From contig CAYQTO010000133.1 of the NCBI GenBank assembly GCA_964420455.1, positions 1 to 10,367 on the forward strand: 10,367 nucleotides of DNA, read 5' to 3'. Source of the stretch: CAYQTO01 sp964420455 (GTDB lineage Bacteria; Sumerlaeota; Sumerlaeia; SLMS01). Position 1 is the stretch's first letter, and the number at the start of each line of letters is the position of its first letter. Below, one piece after another: positions 6,695 through 10,367 of this stretch. The notes below the pieces were generated by a model. That model did no database searches. It worked only from the letters and a program-made list of their open reading frames with translations, and was not told the origin of the DNA. The position numbers and the translations under genes were made by a program.

Positions 6695-7813
6695 ATGAAG
6701 CTCTTCGCCGGCAAGACAACCCGCCCTGCCCCGCCTCGCCGCGCGCGGGTTCCGCAGACGCCCGCCGAGTGGTGTGAGGAAGGGGCCCTCGCCGAGGAGC
6801 GCGGCGACTGGAGCCGCGCGGTGGTCTGTTACCGCCGCGCCCTCCAGCAGGCGCCTTTCAACCAGCACATCCGGCGTGCCTTCGAGGAGGCCCTCGAAGG
6901 GCAGATCCTCGCCGCGGGGGAGGATGTGGCCCCCCGCGAGACCTTCGCCCGTGCCGGTGTCTCCTCGCGCCGTCCCTCCCGCGACGAGATTGATGTGGAG
7001 GAGTCCTTTCGCACGATTTTTGACGAGTTTCCGGACGAGGACGGCGAGGAGGAAGAGCCGGAGATCCGTACCCCCGCCGGACGGATCACCATGCCCCCAC
7101 GCCGACGTCCCCCCGTCTGGTCGCCGCCCACACCCCCCCGATGGGTTCGCATGCCCGTGGCCCTTTCGCTTGGAATCTTCATCGCCCTGTTGGGTCTTGG
7201 CGCTGCGGGTCTGGCTGCGAGCGCCCTCAGCGGTGTGTTTCGGCCAGGCGACCTCGCCGAGATCGGTACCGACGAGGTGCCCACCGCTCTCGTGGAAAAG
7301 CTGACGAACGCCAATCGTGCCCTCGCCGACGGTGAGCACGACGACGCGGTGGAAATCCTCCGGGAGGCGAAGGAGGAATTCCCGGGCTTCGGGGAGGAAA
7401 TCGCGCCCACTCTTTCCCAGGCGCTGCGGTTGGCCGCCGCCGCGCACATGCGCGGAAATGACTTTGGCAGTGCCAGCCAACTGCTGCGCGAAGCGACGGA
7501 GGTCGAACCGCGCAACGCGCTGGCTTGGATGGACTTGGGCCGGGCCCTCCGCGATTCGGCGATCCTTGGCGACGACCGCTACTCCCCCGCGGAGAAGCGC
7601 CGCGTCCTTGCGGATGCGGGCGAGGCCTATCGCCGGGCCCTCGCCGTTGAGGCCGACGATTCCAGCGCCCTGCTCGGCCTTGCCCAGGTCTACGCCGCCC
7701 AGAACGATCGCGGGCGCGCTGTCGAGACCTACGAGAAGATCCTCCGCCTCGAATCTTCAGGCTCCGAAAAGCGCCTCGCGGAGATGGCCCTCAGCCAGCT
7801 CCGCCGCCGCTAG
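6695..7813 (+). CDS. Single-span membrane protein with TPR-like repeats on both sides
   Basis: 372 residues from the chosen ATG. The N-terminal part has one TPR-like helix pair (about 23-56, with the alternating small/large pattern of WCEEGALAEERGDWSRAVVCYRRAL compressed into one unit), then a disordered acidic stretch (DEDGEEEEPE, 114-123) and a proline/arginine-rich segment. A single hydrophobic span follows (about 153-176). The arginines before it suggest N-terminus inside and C-terminus outside. The C-terminal part (about 195-368) is a set of helical repeats resembling TPRs, clearest in the last units (AWMDLGRALR, AYRRALAVEADDSSALLGLAQVY, ending before LRRR). TPR domains bind partner proteins; no enzymatic motif is seen and the partner is unknown. 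In-frame TTG (6644) and GTG (6662, 6689) starts exist; none has a convincing ribosome binding site, so the start is uncertain. It is divergent from pheS. Confidence 0.8.
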   Translation: MKLFAGKTTRPAPPRRARVPQTPAEWCEEGALAEERGDWSRAVVCYRRALQQAPFNQHIRRAFEEALEGQILAAGEDVAPRETFARAGVSSRRPSRDEIDVEESFRTIFDEFPDEDGEEEEPEIRTPAGRITMPPRRRPPVWSPPTPPRWVRMPVALSLGIFIALLGLGAAGLAASALSGVFRPGDLAEIGTDEVPTALVEKLTNANRALADGEHDDAVEILREAKEEFPGFGEEIAPTLSQALRLAAAAHMRGNDFGSASQLLREATEVEPRNALAWMDLGRALRDSAILGDDRYSPAEKRRVLADAGEAYRRALAVEADDSSALLGLAQVYAAQNDRGRAVETYEKILRLESSGSEKRLAEMALSQLRRR

Positions 7814-7888
7814 CGGCTCCGTTTCGCCTCGCTCCAGTCTGCAACCATTTTCACACCACCGTTTCGTCCTTGCGCTGTTTCTCCGCGT

Positions 7889-7917
7889 TTGACACCTACG
7901 TTGGCCTCATTGCAACG
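7889..7917 (+). promoter_or_regulatory. Possible rpe promoter (consensus -35, poor -10)
   Basis: TTGACA at 7889-7894 is a perfect sigma-70 -35 hexamer in the 135-base gap between the TPR gene and rpe. The only nearby -10 candidate is TGCAAC (7911-7916, 16-base spacing), matching three of six bases. Placement 32 bases before the TTG start of rpe would fit. The same TTG at 7889 would otherwise be read as an upstream start codon. Confidence 0.3.
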
Positions 7918-7937
7918 ACCGGCTTACACCGTCTCGT

Positions 7938-7941
7938 GGAG
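7938..7941 (+). promoter_or_regulatory. Ribosome binding site supporting a TTG start for rpe
   Basis: GGAG, within GTGGAGAT, is followed by a 7-base spacer and TTG 7949. This is the best-placed Shine-Dalgarno in the 5' part of the rpe frame and is the reason for preferring this start over TTG 7889 and GTG 8015. Confidence 0.55.
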
Positions 7942-7948
7942 ATCCCTG

Positions 7949-8680
7949 TTGGGAAAAAAATCGTCGAAGAAGAAATCTCCGCCAGAATTCCCGGCGACTG
8001 CCCGCGGGAGGGGGGTGCACATCGCCCCGTCGCTCCTTTCGGCGGACTTCGCGAACCTTCGGGTCGAGCTCCAGAATGTTCGTCAGGCCGGCCTGCGCTG
8101 GATCCACCTCGACATCATGGACGGCCACTTCGTCCCCAACATCAGCTTCGGCCCCCCCGTCGTGCAGTCCATCCGGAGCATCAGCCGCGAACTCTTTTTT
8201 GACGTGCACTTGATGATCGAGGACCCGCGGGCCTACGTGAAGGAATTCACGAGCGCGGGAGCACAGCTGGTGACCTTCCATGTGGAGGCCGCGGGCGAGG
8301 ACACGACAAACCTGCTGCGGTATATCCGGCGCCAAGGGGCCCAGGCGGGTTTGTCGCTTCGTCCCCGTACGCGGGTCTCGGAAATCGAGCCCTACATCGA
8401 CCAGGCGGACCTCATCCTGGTGATGACCGTCGAGCCCGGTTTCGGCGGCCAGAAACTCATCCCCGGCACCCTCAACAAGGTCCGCGAGTTGAACCTCCTG
8501 CGCGAGGAGCGGGGCCTGTCCTTCCTCATCCAGGTGGACGGCGGCATCAATGCGGACACGGCGCCGCTCGCGGTTGCCGCGGGGAGCGATGTGCTCGTCG
8601 CCGGCAGCGCGGTCTTCAAGGGCGGCAAGGCGAAGGACAACATCAAGAACCTGCGACAGAGCCTCCGCGAGATCCGCTGA
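7949..8680 (+). CDS. rpe: Ribulose-phosphate 3-epimerase
   Basis: Cytosolic TIM-barrel metalloenzyme interconverting ribulose 5-phosphate and xylulose 5-phosphate in the pentose phosphate pathway. The core is complete: IAPSLLSADF (25-34), HLDIMDGHFVPN (53-64) with metal ligands His53 and Asp55, DVHLMI (85-90) with His87, MTVEPGFGGQ (159-168), VDGGIN (196-201) with catalytic Asp197, and the phosphate-binding VAGSAVF (217-223). The start is chosen at TTG 7949 because GGAG lies exactly 7 bases upstream. This gives 243 residues, about 20 more than usual, as a lysine-rich, probably unfolded extension (GKKSSKKKSPP). A GTG at 8015 would give the usual 221 residues, with a purine-rich but very close (3-base) ribosome site, and remains possible; so does TTG 7889. 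The segment LSLRPRT replaces the more usual L-N-P-x-T. It follows the TPR gene in the same direction. Confidence 0.95.
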   Translation: MGKKSSKKKSPPEFPATARGRGVHIAPSLLSADFANLRVELQNVRQAGLRWIHLDIMDGHFVPNISFGPPVVQSIRSISRELFFDVHLMIEDPRAYVKEFTSAGAQLVTFHVEAAGEDTTNLLRYIRRQGAQAGLSLRPRTRVSEIEPYIDQADLILVMTVEPGFGGQKLIPGTLNKVRELNLLREERGLSFLIQVDGGINADTAPLAVAAGSDVLVAGSAVFKGGKAKDNIKNLRQSLREIR

Positions 8681-8700
8681 GGCGCTGCCGCAGGCACGAG

Positions 8701-8714
8701 TGTCTATAAAGACA
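8701..8714. other. Short palindromic hairpin between convergent rpe and the regulator gene
   Basis: TGTCT and AGACA form a perfect 5-bp stem around ATAA in the 45-base gap where two genes converge. It could contribute to termination from either side, but it is short and has no T-tract, so I do not call it a terminator. Confidence 0.3.
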
Positions 8715-8725
8715 GACGACGCGGG

Positions 8726-9400
8726 TCAGGCGTCGAGCTGCACGATCCCGATCTCGATCGAGTACTTCACCAGCTCGGCGATGTTGTTCAGGTTCAGTTT
8801 CTCCATGATGTGGGCGCGGTGCGTTTCCACCGTCTTGACGGAAACATGGAGGCGGTCGGCAATCTCCTGATTCTTGAGCCCCTCGGCGAGGAGCTGGAAG
8901 ATCTCGCGTTCGCGAACAGTGAGCGTGTCGTAGAGGGACTTGGCGCCGCCGGCGCCGGGCGAGCTGAGCCGCAGGTAGTCCTCGATGACGACACGGCTGA
9001 TGGCGGGCGACAGGTAGCTGTCGCCCCGGCTGGCGGAACGAATCGCGCCGACCACTTCCTCGGAGGCGGAGTCCTTGAGGATGTAGCCCGCCGCCCCCAC
9101 CTGGAGGGCCTGGAGCACGTAGGCCTCGTTCTTGTGCATGGAGAGGATGAGGACACGTGTCTTGGGCAGGCGCTTGACGATCTGTCGGGCGGCCTCGAGG
9201 CCGTGGAGTCCTGGCATGGAGAGGTCCATGAGGACGATGTCAGGAAGCAGGTCGGTCGCCTTGGTGAGGGCGTCGCGGCCGTCAGTCGCCTCGCCGACGA
9301 CTTCCATTCCCGGTTCTTCTTCGAGCAGTTTGCGAAGCCCCTGACGGACGATCGTGTGATCGTCCGCGATGAGGATCCTGATGTCGCGTTCCTGGGCCAT
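8726..9400 (-). CDS. NarL/FixJ-family response regulator with LuxR-type HTH
   Basis: 224-residue DNA-binding response regulator, cytosolic, activated by phosphorylation. The receiver domain (about 6-122) shows the acidic pair Asp13-Asp14, the phospho-acceptor Asp59 in VLMDLSMPG, Ser87 in ILSMHK and the conserved Lys109 in YILKD, so all switch residues are present. A C-terminal LuxR-type helix-turn-helix (about 158-221) has the family pattern LTVREREIFQLLAEG, NQEIADRL and SVKTVETHRAHI. Its ATG directly follows the TAA of the kinase gene, with GGAG in the kinase coding end about 12 bases upstream, so the two are translationally coupled and form one signalling unit. Its target genes cannot be read from the sequence. 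It resembles DegU, NarL and UhpA generally, but I assign no symbol. Confidence 0.96.
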   Translation of the reverse strand: MAQERDIRILIADDHTIVRQGLRKLLEEEPGMEVVGEATDGRDALTKATDLLPDIVLMDLSMPGLHGLEAARQIVKRLPKTRVLILSMHKNEAYVLQALQVGAAGYILKDSASEEVVGAIRSASRGDSYLSPAISRVVIEDYLRLSSPGAGGAKSLYDTLTVREREIFQLLAEGLKNQEIADRLHVSVKTVETHRAHIMEKLNLNNIAELVKYSIEIGIVQLDA

Positions 9401-10367
9401 TTAGTGGGGGGTCTCCTTGAGGAGGGGTATCGTGACGGTGAGGTGGGTGCCCTTGGCGGGCGCCGTATCCAGGTGGAAGGTGCCGCCGAGGAAGTGGGCG
9501 CGCTCCTTCATGTTGAGCACGCCGCTGCAGCCTTCGGCGGCCTGCTTGTGGGGGAGACGGGAGGAATCGAACCCGATGCCGTCGTCCCGGATCTCGATGC
9601 GGACGGTGTCGTCGCGGCGCGTGGCGAGGCTGACGGTCGCCCCGGTCGCCTTGGAATGCTTGGCGATGTTGCCGAGAGCTTCCTGGACGATGCGAAAGAT
9701 CGTCGTGGCTCCCTCGCTGGAAATCCGTGTTTCGTCCACCTCGAAGGCGACATCGATCTTGATGCCATAACGCTCGGTGAATTTGCGGGCGAACCATTCC
9801 ATGGTGGGCTTGAGGCCGAGGTCGTCGAGCATGGTGGGTCGCAGGTCGAGGCTGATGGTGCGCAGGTCTTCGATGATCTGCTTGGCGAGTTCCCGCGCTT
9901 CGGAAATGCGCTCGTGGAGCTTGGCGGTGTCGCCGGCACCGGCCGCGCCACGGATCGCCTCGAGCACATACTTCATGGCGGCCAGCTGCTGCCCGACGCC
10001 GTCGTGGAGTTCCCGGCTGATGCGCCCCCGTTCGGTTTCCTGAGCCGTCATGATCTGCTGGCTGAGTTGCCGCATGCTTTCCTGCTGGTCGCGGAGCGAG
10101 CGGAACGCCGAGGCGTTGCTGAGGGCGAGGGAGGCCTGGGCGACGAGCGCCGTCGCCGTCTCCACGTGGGAGGTGTCGTAGGCGTCCTCCCCCTCGCTCT
10201 GGACACAGACGAGCCCGCGGAGGGACCGGTGGGGCTCGAAGGGAAGAAGCAGCATGCTGGGGCGGATGCCTCCGAAGGGGAAGCCTTTGCTTTCCTCGAG
10301 CAGTTTGTCGGTGTCCGACTTGTCGTCGGTGGAGGTGGTGCGGAGGACCGGCCGGCCGTCGGTCAGG
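9401..10367 (-). CDS. Sensor histidine kinase, GAF + HisKA_3 + HATPase (5' end beyond the window)
   Basis: Partial gene; the frame is open to the right edge and 321 residues are visible, ending in TAA at 9401. An internal Met at 10255 is unlikely to be the start because in-frame protein of domain character continues upstream. Order, numbered from the edge: the end of a GAF-like sensory domain (about 1-90, with the typical LRGLVCVQSE and ALVAQASLALSNA), a HisKA_3 dimerisation domain with the phospho-acceptor His121 in SRELHDGVGQ, then an HATPase_c domain with the N-box FRIVQEALGNIAKH (Asn233), the G1 box DDGIGFD and a C-terminal GGTFHLDTAPAKGTHLTVTIPL. No membrane span is visible in this part. 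It is the type of kinase that pairs with NarL/DegU-type regulators, and the next gene is exactly that. The sensed signal is unknown. In the G2 region GVLNMKERA has Asn where many relatives have Gly. Confidence 0.95.
   Translation of the reverse strand, partial: LTDGRPVLRTTSTDDKSDTDKLLEESKGFPFGGIRPSMLLLPFEPHRSLRGLVCVQSEGEDAYDTSHVETATALVAQASLALSNASAFRSLRDQQESMRQLSQQIMTAQETERGRISRELHDGVGQQLAAMKYVLEAIRGAAGAGDTAKLHERISEARELAKQIIEDLRTISLDLRPTMLDDLGLKPTMEWFARKFTERYGIKIDVAFEVDETRISSEGATTIFRIVQEALGNIAKHSKATGATVSLATRRDDTVRIEIRDDGIGFDSSRLPHKQAAEGCSGVLNMKERAHFLGGTFHLDTAPAKGTHLTVTIPLLKETPH

Noticed and set aside
6467..7480. Minus-strand frame running from the TPR gene through the pheS leader, read as a possible longer upstream gene
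   Set aside because: It overlaps the TPR gene fully, is low-complexity Arg/Gly/Ala, and its end overlaps the pheS start only by chance.
9401..10255. Met at 10255 as the start of a complete 284-aa kinase
   Set aside because: The frame stays open to the edge with GAF-like sequence, so the kinase is simply truncated by the window.
1..10367. tRNA or rRNA genes, CRISPR arrays, insertion sequences, prophage genes
   Set aside because: No cloverleaf-type conserved blocks, spaced direct repeats, transposase or integrase motifs, or terminal inverted repeats were seen on either strand.

Overview
This GC-rich window (about 10.4 kb) looks like ordinary chromosomal DNA from a non-model bacterium. It carries core genes (pckA, pheS, pheT, rpe), a two-component pair, and several poorly characterised membrane or proline-rich proteins. 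Nothing in it marks a phage, plasmid, insertion sequence or CRISPR array. Coding on both strands is dense and GC-rich, so every real gene has long spurious open frames on the opposite strand. I cannot fix the phylum from sequence reading alone.

Layout from left to right. (1) The C-terminal tail of a plus-strand protein, with a proline-rich linker and a four-cysteine zinc ribbon, enters from the left edge and stops at 284. (2) A strong hairpin with a U-tract terminates the minus-strand gene pckA (ATP-type PEP carboxykinase, gluconeogenesis). The 5' region of pckA holds a nested inverted repeat. (3) A minus-strand cluster follows in transcription order: pheS, a 90-aa membrane-anchored polyproline protein, a 128-aa membrane-anchored protein, then pheT. 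The two phenylalanyl-tRNA synthetase subunits are therefore separated by two small putative membrane proteins, the most unusual arrangement here. (4) A divergent spacer of about 220 bases separates pheS from a plus-strand gene for a single-span membrane protein with TPR-like helices on both sides of the membrane. (5) rpe (ribulose-phosphate 3-epimerase) follows on the plus strand, apparently starting at TTG with a short lysine-rich extension. (6) Converging on rpe from the right edge is a minus-strand pair: a GAF/HisKA_3/HATPase sensor kinase, cut by the window edge, and a NarL/LuxR-type response regulator whose ATG directly abuts the kinase stop codon.

The metabolic genes cover gluconeogenesis, the pentose phosphate pathway and tRNA-Phe charging; they are neighbours rather than one pathway. 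The kinase and regulator clearly form one signalling unit whose signal and targets are not visible. I found no convincing new multi-gene system. The best leads are the split pheS/pheT locus with its two small proteins and the structured pckA leader.
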